Origin: Pontibacter aquaedesilientis
Lineage (GTDB): Bacteria > Bacteroidota > Bacteroidia > Cytophagales > Hymenobacteraceae
Direction of reading: 5' to 3'
NCBI RefSeq assembly: GCF_014773225.1
Contig: NZ_JACXAJ010000003.1
Span: 310,001 to 374,000, forward strand
DNA: 64,000 nt
Shown: positions 34,141 to 43,281 of the stretch, one piece after another
Layout: every line of letters starts with the position of its first letter
Numbering within the stretch: position 1 is the first letter of the stretch
Notes under the pieces: generated by a model
Databases searched by the model: none
Told to the model about the DNA's origin: nothing
What the model saw: only the letters and a program-made list of their open reading frames with translations
Position numbers and translations under genes: made by a program

Positions 34141-34218
34141 GGTCTGGTCTTTATTGTTCTCACTGAAGTATAAGGCGAAACGGCCAAATAGTTACAGGCA
34201 GGTATAGCGGGCAGGTAT

Positions 34219-34251
34219 AAAAAAAGCGGCTACCTCTTTCGAGATAGCCGC
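34219..34251 (-). terminator. Terminator after gltX
   Basis: On the minus strand GCGGCTATCTC GAAA GAGGTAGCCGC is followed by seven T. Copies of AGGTATA lie on both sides (34200-34218 and 34257-34272). Confidence 0.9.
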
Positions 34252-34273
34252 CCTTGCAGGTATAAGGTATAGC

Positions 34274-35815
34274 CTAAGCTGTTACGTACTGGCTCAGGGC
34301 GCTGATAGCAGCATCTATGCGGTTTTCTGTCTCCTCACGGCCAATCACCTCGATGATCTGCATCAGGTCAGGGCCGGCTTCAGCGCCTGTCACAGCCAGA
34401 CGAAGCGCCTGCATCACCATGCCGATCTTCATGCCGTGGCGTTCCAGAATGCTTACCAGAAGGTCTTTCACTGCATCGGCGTTAAAGTCACTCAAGGTAG
34501 AGAGCTCGTTGCGGAAGTCCGTGAAAACAGCAACGGCCTGACCGTTCCACTTCTTAGAAGCCACTTTCTCGCTGTACTCGGTTGGTGCTACGAAGAAGTA
34601 AGCAGCCTCGCGCCAGAACTCCTGCGGGAAGCTCACACGCTCTTTCATCAGGCCGGCAATCTTCTCGGCTTTCTCAGGCGAGCACGTCATGTTGTGCTCT
34701 TCCAGTGCCTTCAGCAGGTAACCTGCCAACTCCGCGTCTGGCTTGGCACGCAGGTACTGCTCGTTAAACCAGCGTGCTTTCTGTATGTCGAAACGAGTGC
34801 CGGACTTGCCTATACGCTCGATCGTGAATTCATTAGCGAGTTCCTCCATCGAGAAAATCTCCTGCTGCGTGCCCGGGTTCCAGCCAAGGAAAGCAAGAAA
34901 GTTGATGAACGCTTCCGGAATGTAACCAGCTTCACGGTAGCCCGATGATATTTCGCCAGAGAAAGGATCAGTCCAGCGCAGCGGGAATACCGGGAAACCC
35001 AGCTTGTCGCCGTCACGCTTGCTCAGCTTGCCGTTGCCGTCTGGCTTGAGCAGCAATGGCAGGTGGGCGAACTCCGGCATGGTGTCTTCCCAGCCTAGGT
35101 AGCGGTATAGCAACACGTGCAGCGGCGCAGATGGCAACCATTCCTCCCCACGAATCACATGCGTGATTTTCATCAGGTGGTCGTCCACGATGTTGGCCAG
35201 GTGGTAGGTCGGCATGCCGTCCGATTTCATCAGTACTTTATCGTCGATGGCGGAAGAGTGTACCATTACCCAACCACGGATCAAATCTTTCAAACGCACT
35301 TCCTCTTTGCGCGGCACTTTCAAACGGATCACATACGGTTCGCCTGAGTCCAGACGCTTCTTCACTTCATCTTCCGGCAGCGTGAGCGAGTTTTTCATCG
35401 TCATGCGGGTGATGGCGTTGTACTGCGGCGTGGCTACTTTGGCAGCCTTCAGGCGCTCGCGCATTTCGTCCAGCTCCTCGGCCGTATCGAAAGCGTAGTA
35501 GGCATGGCCGCTCTCGATCAGCTGCATGGCGTACTGCATGTACATCGGCTTGCGCTCAGACTGGCGGTAAGGGGCGTATGGACCACCGTTCCATGGGCTT
35601 TCGTCCAGCTCAATGCCGCACCAGGCCAGCGACTCGCGGATGTAGTCTTCAGCACCGGGCACAAAACGGTTTTGGTCTGTGTCCTCGATGCGCAGGATCA
35701 TTTTGCCGCCGGTTTTCTTGGCCAGCAAAAAGTTGTAAAGGGCCGTGCGAACACCGCCGATATGGAGAGGCCCTGTCGGGCTTGGGGCAAAGCGTACTCT
35801 AACTTCTCTTTCCAT
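34274..35815 (-). CDS. gltX: Glutamate--tRNA ligase
   Basis: A 513-residue class I aminoacyl-tRNA synthetase. The HIGH motif is PSPTGPLHIGG near residues 10-20 and the KMSKS motif is KLSKRDG. It charges tRNA-Glu with glutamate; a discriminating or non-discriminating type cannot be told from sequence alone. The C-terminal anticodon-binding helical domain is complete. It diverges from the BrkB-like gene across a 165-base promoter region. Confidence 0.95.
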   Translation of the reverse strand: MEREVRVRFAPSPTGPLHIGGVRTALYNFLLAKKTGGKMILRIEDTDQNRFVPGAEDYIRESLAWCGIELDESPWNGGPYAPYRQSERKPMYMQYAMQLIESGHAYYAFDTAEELDEMRERLKAAKVATPQYNAITRMTMKNSLTLPEDEVKKRLDSGEPYVIRLKVPRKEEVRLKDLIRGWVMVHSSAIDDKVLMKSDGMPTYHLANIVDDHLMKITHVIRGEEWLPSAPLHVLLYRYLGWEDTMPEFAHLPLLLKPDGNGKLSKRDGDKLGFPVFPLRWTDPFSGEISSGYREAGYIPEAFINFLAFLGWNPGTQQEIFSMEELANEFTIERIGKSGTRFDIQKARWFNEQYLRAKPDAELAGYLLKALEEHNMTCSPEKAEKIAGLMKERVSFPQEFWREAAYFFVAPTEYSEKVASKKWNGQAVAVFTDFRNELSTLSDFNADAVKDLLVSILERHGMKIGMVMQALRLAVTGAEAGPDLMQIIEVIGREETENRIDAAISALSQYVTA

Positions 35816-35852
35816 GTATGGTTATTTCAAAAAGGCATTGCTAATTCAGGCA

Positions 35853-35860
35853 CAAAGGTA
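35853..35860 (-). promoter_or_regulatory. -7 element (TACCTTTG on the minus strand) for gltX
   Basis: A perfect TAnnTTTG match 38 bases before the gltX ATG. The -33 partner is unclear. Confidence 0.45.
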
Positions 35861-35980
35861 CAAAATAAATTCTCGTTTCGGTAAGGACTTGCTTTCTGCG
35901 GAATATACCAGTTCCAAGCCCTGCATAAACATAACCTTTCGTTTGCGTATCAGTTTTAGGAGAATGCCACTATCTGCGCC

Positions 35981-37003
35981 ATGCCCCGTCAGACACTAAA
36001 AAATATATGGTGCCTCCTCAAGGAAACGAGCCTTGAGTTCATTGAGAACAACTCCTTCCAAAAGGGGGCTGCGCTGGCCTACTATACCATTTTCGCATTG
36101 CCACCCATCCTGCTCATCATCATCAATGCCACCGGTTATTTCTATGGCGAGCAGGCTGTCTCGGGCGAGATATACTACCAGATAAGAGAGCTCATTGGCT
36201 CAGAGGGTGCTTTTGCGGTGCAGCGGATGGTGGAGAATATCAACGAAATCACGGACTTCAACCTGGCCACCATCATCATTGTGTTCACCCTGTTTATTGC
36301 GGCTACGGGGGTTTTTGTGTCGCTGCAGGATTCGCTCAACGAGGTATGGTACGTGCGGCCTGCTCCCAAGCGTGGCTACCTGAAATTAATCCTAGACCGT
36401 TTTCTGTCTTTTGGCATGATCCTGTTTATCGCCGTGCTGCTGATTGTGTCCTTGCTGGCCAACACGATACTGGTCGCCATAGGCGATTTTTTGGCAGCGC
36501 GATTAGCCAACTGGTTTGTGTATGTGTTGCGGGCCGTCAATCTGGTGTCGGGCTTTGTGCTGATGACCTTTATGTTTGCCTGCATTTACCGTTTCCTGCC
36601 CGATGTTAAAATAAAATGGCGCGACGTGTGGGTAGGGGCCGTGGTGACGTCGGTGCTGTTTGCCATTGGCCGCGAAATCATCGGGCTATACTTGGGTACG
36701 AGCAACATTACCTCCATTTATGGGGCGGCCGGGTCGGTTATCGTGATTCTGCTCTGGGTATTCTATACCTCCCAAATCATTTTTTTCGGGGCTGTGTTCA
36801 CGTTCGTTTATTCCCGCAAATATGGCTTCAACATTTACCCCGCAGAGTATGCCGTGCGCTTCATTAGGCAGGAGATAGAAGTAGGTCACACGGCCGTGAA
36901 CGCCGAGCCGGGGAAGTTTACCAAAGATATTTACGGGGAAGAGGAAGCGAAAGAAGCGGCTGAGTCGGAGGAAGCGGACAAGTCGCTGGGGGAGGGGATT
37001 TAA
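35981..37003 (+). CDS. YihY/virulence factor BrkB-family membrane protein
   Basis: A 340-residue inner-membrane protein with about six helices. The FQKGAALAYYTIFALPPILLI start, the GxYGAAGSVIVILLWVFYTSQIIFFGAVFTFVY end and the long polar C-terminal tail match the YihY/BrkB family. The old name RNase BN for this family is an error and the function is unknown. The C-terminal 40 residues are rich in Glu and Lys. Confidence 0.9.
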   Translation: MPRQTLKNIWCLLKETSLEFIENNSFQKGAALAYYTIFALPPILLIIINATGYFYGEQAVSGEIYYQIRELIGSEGAFAVQRMVENINEITDFNLATIIIVFTLFIAATGVFVSLQDSLNEVWYVRPAPKRGYLKLILDRFLSFGMILFIAVLLIVSLLANTILVAIGDFLAARLANWFVYVLRAVNLVSGFVLMTFMFACIYRFLPDVKIKWRDVWVGAVVTSVLFAIGREIIGLYLGTSNITSIYGAAGSVIVILLWVFYTSQIIFFGAVFTFVYSRKYGFNIYPAEYAVRFIRQEIEVGHTAVNAEPGKFTKDIYGEEEAKEAAESEEADKSLGEGI

Positions 37004-37024
37004 GAAGTTGTTGTTAGCAAGTGG

Positions 37025-37134
37025 TTAGGTATTGCCGAAAGAGGAGAGGTTTTATACAAAAGGTCATGGAAGCAGTTGAATTTTACAAGCCAGTCGATTC
37101 TGGTCCATTTATCCCCGCTTTTGGCAATACCTTG
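37025..37134. repeat. Inverted repeat at the left border of the AT-rich block
   Basis: AGGTATTGCCGAAAG near 37026 faces CTTTTGGCAATACCT near 37118, matching in 14 of 15 positions as reverse complements. A short non-coding-looking stretch lies between them. Confidence 0.55.
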
Positions 37135-37146
37135 TTATCTACTGCA

Positions 37147-38001
37147 TTATTTTCTCCAATAAGGTTTTATCAGGTTTTTTCGGCTTATCAAGAATAGTAT
37201 AATCGTAGCCAGCAGGCAGAAAACAATAGCCTGAATACTTCCTTCAGGGCCAAACTCGCCACCAGTGATAAATTGATTTCCTGACAACTCGGTCGTTAGC
37301 AAACTGTTCGTTTTTTCATTACCCGAAGTAACGGCTCCAAATACACCTGATTGCATAAAATTCCATGCAAAATGAATAGCGATCGGGAACCATAAGTTTC
37401 TTGTATAAATATAGGCAACCCCAAATAAGAAGCCTGCCACAACCACAGACAATCCTGAAATGAGCGTACTATTGGGATTTGCAAGGTGAACCAATCCAAA
37501 AATCACTGCAGAAATAGTTAGGGCGATGTAACTGCCTAATTTTTCTTCTGTAATCCTTAGAATAATGCCTCGCATCAAAATTTCCTCAAATATGGCAACC
37601 GTAAATGCAACCGTGAACGGTATAATCATATAGGAAAACGGATTGACTGCAAGAATTTGGAAGTCTCCAAATAATGAAACTACAAGAATTGTGAAGCACT
37701 GTAGCACAGCACCTATTACCACTCCTAAAAACACGCTTTTTGCTAGATGCCTGATACTTAATTCGGTTATAGACCTCTTCTCAATTTTTTTATAAAATAA
37801 GATGTAGGTATAAACAACTACTGTAGAAGCGATAATGCCCTTGATCAGGTTTCTAAAGTTTCTGTCTATCGCGGTTGTGTCGAGAATGGTTGAGGTTAAT
37901 TTTTGAGAAATCACAAACACGATAAAGCATACTATGATAACAAGGAGAATCTTGGTTATAGGAGCGGTTAAAACGCGTTGTCTTAAGGGAGTTGTTGCCA
38001 T
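37147..38001 (-). CDS. CPBP-family intramembrane glutamic protease
   Basis: A 284-residue membrane protein with about seven helices and the CPBP (Abi/CAAX protease) motifs: FEEILMRGIILR (EExxxR), FGLVHLAN (FxxxH) and FPIAIHFAWNF. Families of this type process prenylated proteins or confer peptide immunity. The coding sequence is AT-rich. It lies in an accessory block with an AraC regulator and a lipoprotein on the same strand. The substrate is unknown. Confidence 0.88.
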   Translation of the reverse strand: MATTPLRQRVLTAPITKILLVIIVCFIVFVISQKLTSTILDTTAIDRNFRNLIKGIIASTVVVYTYILFYKKIEKRSITELSIRHLAKSVFLGVVIGAVLQCFTILVVSLFGDFQILAVNPFSYMIIPFTVAFTVAIFEEILMRGIILRITEEKLGSYIALTISAVIFGLVHLANPNSTLISGLSVVVAGFLFGVAYIYTRNLWFPIAIHFAWNFMQSGVFGAVTSGNEKTNSLLTTELSGNQFITGGEFGPEGSIQAIVFCLLATIILFLISRKNLIKPYWRK

Positions 38002-38086
38002 TTTTATTTCTATTGATTGTTTGCTTTATTAGTTGCAATAATAGAGGTCAAAATGGTCTGTAAATAGAATGATATTTGCCTTTAGC

Positions 38087-38884
38087 TTATAATTTTTTAA
38101 AATTTTTAGGCAAAAACCCAGTTTGCTGTTTAAATGTTCGGATAAAATGGCTTTGGTCTGAAAAACCACATGCCAAACCTATGTCTGTTAAAGAATTTGA
38201 TGACTGTTGAATTAAACTAATAGATCGATCTACTTTTAGCCTTCGCATGTATTCGCCATAAGTACAGCCAAAATACTTTGGGAAGTGCTTCGATATGGAG
38301 ATGGGATTAATATGCAGCGTTTGAGATAAATCGCTTAGGCTAGTATTCTCGAACCAACAATCATTCAACAATTCATACAGAAGCTTTACCCAACCTGGAC
38401 ACTTGGAGAAATGCTCTGAATAATTTTTATTCTCAGCATAACTAGAAAGCAACATGCTGATGGAGTCATCAGAAAACGAGTCCCTAATCAGGGATTCGTT
38501 AAAGATCTTTAGAATCATCAGCTTTGTTTTGGTGGTATTCGCAGTGGCATTTTTTAAGGTCTCTTCTGTAACCTCAAAATTCTTCAAAAATGCCTGATCG
38601 AATTCGATGTTTATGTTTTTTGACGGGAATAGGGTATTTTGATTTAAATGCAATTCATCACTATGGTAAAATAAAATCGAACCTGAAGAAACAGAATGAA
38701 TTTCGTTCTTCCTCTTTTCAATTGTACCTCCTTTTAAGAATAGAGTAATGTGGGCATTTTGGTGTGAATGCCAATTTTCAGATACCTTCTGATTATATTC
38801 AGTCTCTATAATAGAAACACCTTGGTTGTTGGTAAGTTTGTTTTTGGTATTTCCGAGATAACTTTCTTTCTCTAATTGATGCAT
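38087..38884 (-). CDS. AraC-family transcriptional regulator
   Basis: A 265-residue protein with an N-terminal cupin-like sensor (ENWHSHQNAHITLFLKGG) and a C-terminal pair of helix-turn-helix motifs: LSDLSQTLHINPISISKHFPK and LTDIGLACGFSDQSHFIRTFK. The sensor suggests a small ligand. It precedes the CPBP protease gene on the same strand by 85 bases, so it may control it. The coding sequence is AT-rich. Confidence 0.88.
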   Translation of the reverse strand: MHQLEKESYLGNTKNKLTNNQGVSIIETEYNQKVSENWHSHQNAHITLFLKGGTIEKRKNEIHSVSSGSILFYHSDELHLNQNTLFPSKNINIEFDQAFLKNFEVTEETLKNATANTTKTKLMILKIFNESLIRDSFSDDSISMLLSSYAENKNYSEHFSKCPGWVKLLYELLNDCWFENTSLSDLSQTLHINPISISKHFPKYFGCTYGEYMRRLKVDRSISLIQQSSNSLTDIGLACGFSDQSHFIRTFKQQTGFLPKNFKKL

Positions 38885-38931
38885 TCGTAGTTTTTAAGAA
38901 GAATCCCATAACGGTTCTGCTAAAAAGTTCT

Positions 38932-39618
38932 TTAGTATTTTTTAGTTGGTGTTAGGATAAGTTGTTTTCCTTCTCTTACTATTCCGCTAAACTGACCTTT
39001 AGCGTAAAGTACATTAAAATCTTGCCTGCCTTCGTAGTATATCTCACCAAGGATTGTGTCGCCCACTTCGTATTTCTTTTTATTTAGGGAAATACTTTGC
39101 TTTTGCGGCTCCATTTCACGGACATAATTTTCAATTATAGCATAGGGTTGTGGAGTTATCATCTCCTCATGAAAGATCTCGCTATGGTCCTTAACTAAAT
39201 AATTAGAAATGCTAAAGTTACTGCTGACAACCTTCACCCGTACGCCAGCTTCTGTAAATGCACTTCTCTCAAAGAACTTTAAGTAAAGTGTGTCCTTTGA
39301 TAACAGAGCTTCGAATTCTGTTGGAGCAGAAACACCTGTTAATCTCGTGTTATCTTTTGCTGGTGAATACTCCATATAAACTATATCTACTTTTGAAGCA
39401 GGTACTTTCATTTCGTCTATAACTGAGCCGTCACTGACTTCAGATAAGAAACTTTTAACTATACCTCGCTCATAATTATCCATCACCTTAATGGCTGACA
39501 CCCTGTTGTGGTCGCTACTTACTTTAGCTGGCTCTTTATCACTGGCTTCATCATTTACTTCATGCTTGCAGCCATTAGACAACATAGCCAAGAATAGTAT
39601 AAGCACAATGTTTTTCAT
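38932..39618 (-). CDS. Lipoprotein of unknown function
   Basis: A 228-residue protein starting MKNIVLILFLAMLSNGC, a clear lipobox with Cys17. The frame extends upstream to 39669, but that part has no signal features. The rest contains a mixed alpha/beta part and a C-terminal beta-like region (KKYEVGDTILGEIYYEGRQDF). No named family is recognised. Together with the AraC and CPBP genes it forms an AT-rich accessory block. Confidence 0.65.
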   Translation of the reverse strand: MKNIVLILFLAMLSNGCKHEVNDEASDKEPAKVSSDHNRVSAIKVMDNYERGIVKSFLSEVSDGSVIDEMKVPASKVDIVYMEYSPAKDNTRLTGVSAPTEFEALLSKDTLYLKFFERSAFTEAGVRVKVVSSNFSISNYLVKDHSEIFHEEMITPQPYAIIENYVREMEPQKQSISLNKKKYEVGDTILGEIYYEGRQDFNVLYAKGQFSGIVREGKQLILTPTKKY

Positions 39619-39723
39619 TTCTATTAATCTTAACTTGTTCGAAAGCGTGAACATACGGTTTATTGTCATTTTTGACCGATAACCGTATCCGGATTACCGA
39701 ATATACTATTTATTGATTAAAAT

Positions 39724-39764
39724 TATACCTTCAGCTCTGTTATCAAAACAGAACTGAAGGTATA
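39724..39764 (-). terminator. Terminator after ridA, built from AGGTATA copies
   Basis: TATACCTTCAG and CTGAAGGTATA face each other with a further TCTGTT / AACAGA pairing inside; an AT-rich tail follows on the minus strand. Confidence 0.8.
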
Positions 39765-39787
39765 GCATTTACTACAGTAAAATTTTC

Positions 39788-40168
39788 TTACAACGCCGCA
39801 ATACAAGAAATCTCTACATTCACGTCTTTCGGCAAGCGGCTTACTTCCACGGTTTCGCGGGCAGGCGGGTTAGAAGAAAAGTAGCTACCATATACCTCGT
39901 TGATGGCGCCGAAATTGTTCAGGTCTTTCACAAAGATGGTACACTTGAGCACATTGTCGAAGCCCATGCCCGCTTCCTGCAGAATAGCGAACAGATTTTT
40001 CATTACTCGGTGAGTTTCCTCCTCGATGGTGCCACTCACTAGTTCACCGCTTTGCGGATCCAGCGGAATTTGTCCCGATACATACATGATGCCGTTGTGA
40101 AGCGTTGCTTGGCTGTAAGGCCCAATAGCGGCTGGCGCATTGGCCGACTTGATAATGGTATGGTTCAT
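39788..40168 (-). CDS. RidA-family reactive enamine/imine deaminase
   Basis: A 126-residue YjgF/YER057c/UK114 protein. The signature region is VSRLPKDVNVEISCIA near the end with the conserved Arg and Cys; GPYSQATLHNGIMYVSGQIPLDP is the standard start and includes the conserved Gly-Pro-Tyr-Ser. RidA hydrolyses enamines and imines made by PLP enzymes. It is divergent from the 3HCDH-like gene with about 50 bases between them. Confidence 0.93.
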   Translation of the reverse strand: MNHTIIKSANAPAAIGPYSQATLHNGIMYVSGQIPLDPQSGELVSGTIEEETHRVMKNLFAILQEAGMGFDNVLKCTIFVKDLNNFGAINEVYGSYFSSNPPARETVEVSRLPKDVNVEISCIAAL

Positions 40169-40217
40169 CGTCTGATTAGTTTTAATGTGTATATTTACCC
40201 ATCAAAAGTACAGAAAT

Positions 40218-40901
40218 ATGCACATACTTGTTTTGTCTGGCGATGAAATGGCCGCCGAGTTTCAGCAGAAATTTCCGGAAGGAGCCAACGGCAATAGCTA
40301 TACCTTCCTGCACAGGCGCCATCTCACCGATGCGCAGCTAGGGCCTGATGATATCGTATTCGACTTTCTGCTGCACGAAGAGCCGGAGCGCCTGAGCGAT
40401 TATGACCCCAGCCAAATCGTATTCTGCCAAGCCGTAACCAAGCAACTGGCTGCGTTGGTGCGGGAATCGGGTTTGGACAATACCTGTACCCTGTTCGGCT
40501 TTAATGGTCTGCCGACACTCTTCAACCGCCCGGTGCTGGAAGCGAGCCTTTACAAGCAAAGCGACGCCGAAAAACTGCGCCAGGTATGTGAGCAGCTAGG
40601 CACGGAATACCAGGTGGTGGATGACCGTGCAGGTATGGCCACGCCGCGCATTCTGTGCATGATCATCAACGAGGCCTGCTATACCTTGCAGGAGGGCACT
40701 GCCTCTATCCAAGACATAGATTTAGGTATGAAGCTCGGCACCAACTACCCGCATGGGCCGTTCGAGTGGGCCAACGCCATAGGTATAGCCAATGTATACA
40801 AAGTGCTCGAGGCCATGTACCAAGACACCAAGGAAGAGCGCTACAAGATTTGCCCATTGCTCAAGACCAAGTATCTGAGAGGCGAGAAGTTTGAGCTGTA
40901 G
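40218..40901 (+). CDS. 3-hydroxyacyl-CoA dehydrogenase-like protein without an NAD-binding domain
   Basis: A 227-residue protein. From about residue 135 it matches the C-terminal dimerisation domain of 3HCDH (PF00725): ATPRILCMIINEACYTLQEGTASIQDIDLGMKLG followed by NYPHGPFEWANAIG. The N-terminal half lacks the GxGxxG NAD loop and instead reads MHILVLSGDEMAAEFQQKF. It may be a cofactor-free structural paralogue, so redox activity is doubtful. The ATG at 40218 is preferred because the upstream open stretch does not look like coding sequence. Confidence 0.75.
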   Translation: MHILVLSGDEMAAEFQQKFPEGANGNSYTFLHRRHLTDAQLGPDDIVFDFLLHEEPERLSDYDPSQIVFCQAVTKQLAALVRESGLDNTCTLFGFNGLPTLFNRPVLEASLYKQSDAEKLRQVCEQLGTEYQVVDDRAGMATPRILCMIINEACYTLQEGTASIQDIDLGMKLGTNYPHGPFEWANAIGIANVYKVLEAMYQDTKEERYKICPLLKTKYLRGEKFEL

Positions 40902-41320
40902 AGTTAGTCTGAATCAGGATTTGTAGGATAAAAAGGATGGGCAGGATTTTCGTGCACGATTAACCCACCCCTGCCCCTCCCAAGAGGGGAACTGCCTGTA
41001 GCTCATTTTCTAGCGGTATAAGCTGTATAGTTTCTGCTAAAAAGCAAATAGACTTTAAGTACAACAAAAGTAAAAATTGTGGCAGCTTTGCTATCGAATC
41101 TATCCCAGTTTCTCTGTTGAGCCGCCGGGGGTAGGGGCCCTCTATTTGTATTGTTGCGGTGCCCGAAGGGCAGTCCACAGCGGAGCGAAGGGCAGCTTCA
41201 ATACACAGCGGCGATGCAGAGAAACGAGGCCTTGCGGCCTTGAGCATCCCAAAGCGAGAAACGAAGCATTAGGTATAAGGGCATTGGATTACGGTTGCTA
41301 CCAAGAGGAGCAATTATCTT
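40902..41320. other. Gene-free interval holding fragments of dispersed repeats
   Basis: No credible gene is seen. It holds three repeat-like parts: a GGAT-rich piece at 40914-40953 (GAATCAGGATTTGTAGGAT), a C-rich piece with CCCCTCCCAAGAGGGG near 40966-40990, and a GC-rich piece at 41115-41270 with GAAGGGCAG twice and GAAACGA twice. The weak minus-strand frame across it (40960-41247) is likely spurious. Confidence 0.55.
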
Positions 41321-41360
41321 AAAATAGAAGGGGAAGCCATTTGGCTTCCCCTTCTATTTT
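41321..41360 (-). terminator. Terminator after glmS
   Basis: An 18-base perfect stem AAAATAGAAGGGGAAGCC / GGCTTCCCCTTCTATTTT with a 4-base loop. Confidence 0.92.
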
Positions 41361-41374
41361 ATACCTATAACTGA

Positions 41375-43210
41375 TTACTCCACCGTTACAGACTTCGCCA
41401 GATTACGAGGCTGGTCTACGTTACAGCCGCGCATTACCGCAATGTGGTACGACAACAGCTGCAGCGGCACAACAGACAGCAACGGCACTAGGTGCTCGCT
41501 CGTCTCCGGAATCTCGATGACGTGATCCGCCATAGCAGGGATGGTCGTGTCGCCTTCGGTTACCACAGCGATGATTTTACCCTTACGGGCTTTCACCTCC
41601 TGTATATTCGACACGATCTTCTCATACGAACTGTCCTTGGTGGCAATCACCACCACTGGCATGTGCTCGTCGATCAGGGCGATCGGGCCGTGCTTCATCT
41701 CTGCGGCAGGGTATCCTTCGGCATGGATGTAGGAGATTTCTTTCAGCTTCAGAGCACCTTCCAGCGCAACCGGGAAATTGTAGCCACGGCCAAGGTATAG
41801 GAAGTTCGTCGCGTCTTTATACTGCTCCGAAATGCGTACGATTTGGTCGTTCAGTTTAAGCGCCTCTTCTACTTTACCTGGAATTGTCTCCAGTTCTACC
41901 ATCAGCTCGTGAAGCTTAGTGGTTTCTAGAGTACCGCGTTTGCTGCCAATGATCATGGCGATAAGCGACAGCACCGTTACCTGCGCCGTAAAGGCTTTGG
42001 TAGATGCTACACCAATCTCAGGACCAGCGTGGGTATAGGCACCCGCATCCGTGGCACGGGCAATGGAAGAGCCCACCACGTTGCAGATACCGAAAATGGT
42101 CGCGCCTTTCGACTTAGCCAGCTCCAAGGCAGCCAAGGTATCGGCCGTCTCGCCAGACTGTGAAATCGCGATCACAATGTCACGCTCGCTGATGATCGGA
42201 TTACGGTAGCGGAACTCAGACGCATATTCTACTTCTACAGGTATGCGGGCCAGGTCTTCGATCAGGTACTCAGCCACAAGGCCAGCGTGCCAGGAAGTGC
42301 CACATGCCACAATAAGAATGCGGTCTGCATTCACGAATTTATTTTCAAACTCACGGATGCCGCCCATCATCAGGTGGTTGCTTTCCGCGATCATGCGTCC
42401 GCGCATGCTGTCCAGGATAGAGCGAGGCTGCTCAAAAATCTCCTTCAGCATAAAGTGCGGGTAGCCACCCTTCTCAATCGACTCCAAAGCCATCTCGAGG
42501 CGCTGTACGTATGGTGTTTGCACCACGTCTTCTTTGGTTCGGATCTCCAGCTTGCCGTCTTTGATCACTACCAGCTCGTAGTCGTTCACATACACCACGT
42601 CATTGGTGTACTCAATGATCGGGGTGGCATCAGAAGCCAGGAAATACTCCCCTTCACCTATACCTACTACCAGCGGGCTGCCTTTGCGGGCAGCGATCAG
42701 TTGGTTCTGGTCATCTTTGGAAAGCACCACAATCGCATAGGCACCTACCACCTCGTGCAGGGCTAGGCGAACAGCCTCTGCCAGGGAGCACTTGCTGTTC
42801 AGTTGGATGTCTTCGATCAGGTTGATGAACACCTCCGAGTCTGTTTCTGACTGGAAAGTGTGTCCTTTTTCAAGTAAAAGTGTTTTAAGGGCTGCGTAGT
42901 TTTCGATGATTCCGTTATGGATGATCGCGATGTTGCGTGAGCTGGAGTAATGCGGGTGTGCATTTGCGTCGTTTGGCTCCCCGTGAGTAGCCCAACGCGT
43001 ATGGCCCATGCCTATATGGCCTTGTACGTTCTGATCAGCAATAAATGCCTCTAGGTCGCTTACTTTGCCTTTTCTTTTGTAAACGTTTAGGCCACCGTTC
43101 ATCAGTGCTATGCCTGCGCTGTCATAGCCTCTGTACTCAAGTCGTTTCAAGCCTTTTAGGATGATCGGGCTAGCATCTCTATGCCCAACGTATGCTACTA
43201 TTCCGCACAT
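41375..43210 (-). CDS. glmS: Glutamine--fructose-6-phosphate aminotransferase
   Basis: A 611-residue enzyme making glucosamine-6-phosphate for peptidoglycan and LPS. The N-terminal glutaminase has catalytic Cys2 (MCGIVAYVGHRDASP) and the GHTRWATHG motif. Two SIS isomerase domains follow (VACGTSWHAGLVAEY; ISQSGETADT; LGRGYNFPVALEGALKLKE), and the end is the usual LAKSVTVE. No glmS ribozyme is seen upstream. A terminator separates it from the upstream DUF4270 gene. Confidence 0.96.
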   Translation of the reverse strand: MCGIVAYVGHRDASPIILKGLKRLEYRGYDSAGIALMNGGLNVYKRKGKVSDLEAFIADQNVQGHIGMGHTRWATHGEPNDANAHPHYSSSRNIAIIHNGIIENYAALKTLLLEKGHTFQSETDSEVFINLIEDIQLNSKCSLAEAVRLALHEVVGAYAIVVLSKDDQNQLIAARKGSPLVVGIGEGEYFLASDATPIIEYTNDVVYVNDYELVVIKDGKLEIRTKEDVVQTPYVQRLEMALESIEKGGYPHFMLKEIFEQPRSILDSMRGRMIAESNHLMMGGIREFENKFVNADRILIVACGTSWHAGLVAEYLIEDLARIPVEVEYASEFRYRNPIISERDIVIAISQSGETADTLAALELAKSKGATIFGICNVVGSSIARATDAGAYTHAGPEIGVASTKAFTAQVTVLSLIAMIIGSKRGTLETTKLHELMVELETIPGKVEEALKLNDQIVRISEQYKDATNFLYLGRGYNFPVALEGALKLKEISYIHAEGYPAAEMKHGPIALIDEHMPVVVIATKDSSYEKIVSNIQEVKARKGKIIAVVTEGDTTIPAMADHVIEIPETSEHLVPLLSVVPLQLLSYHIAVMRGCNVDQPRNLAKSVTVE

Positions 43211-43225
43211 AAGTTTAAGATTTCA

Positions 43226-43260
43226 TTAAAAAAATAAAGGTACCCGTAAAGGTACCTTTT
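43226..43260 (-). terminator. Terminator between the DUF4270 gene and glmS
   Basis: On the minus strand AAAGGTACC TTTACG GGTACCTTT is followed by TATTTTTTT. It implies that glmS is transcribed at least partly on its own. Confidence 0.75.
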
Positions 43261-43281
43261 TCTTGAGAATGTATAAAGTTT

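Noticed and set aside
33559..34173. A 204-codon hydrophobic frame on the plus strand over the charged protein
   Set aside because: It mirrors GA-rich codons as CT-rich Phe/Leu codons and starts inside the AIM24-like gene.
37025..37134. Integron attC site
   Set aside because: GTTAGGT fits one core motif, but the partner motif is missing and no integrase is in view.
37067..37200. A 44-codon frame starting MEAVEFYKPV before the CPBP gene
   Set aside because: It runs into the 3' end of the CPBP gene on the other strand and has no recognisable pattern.
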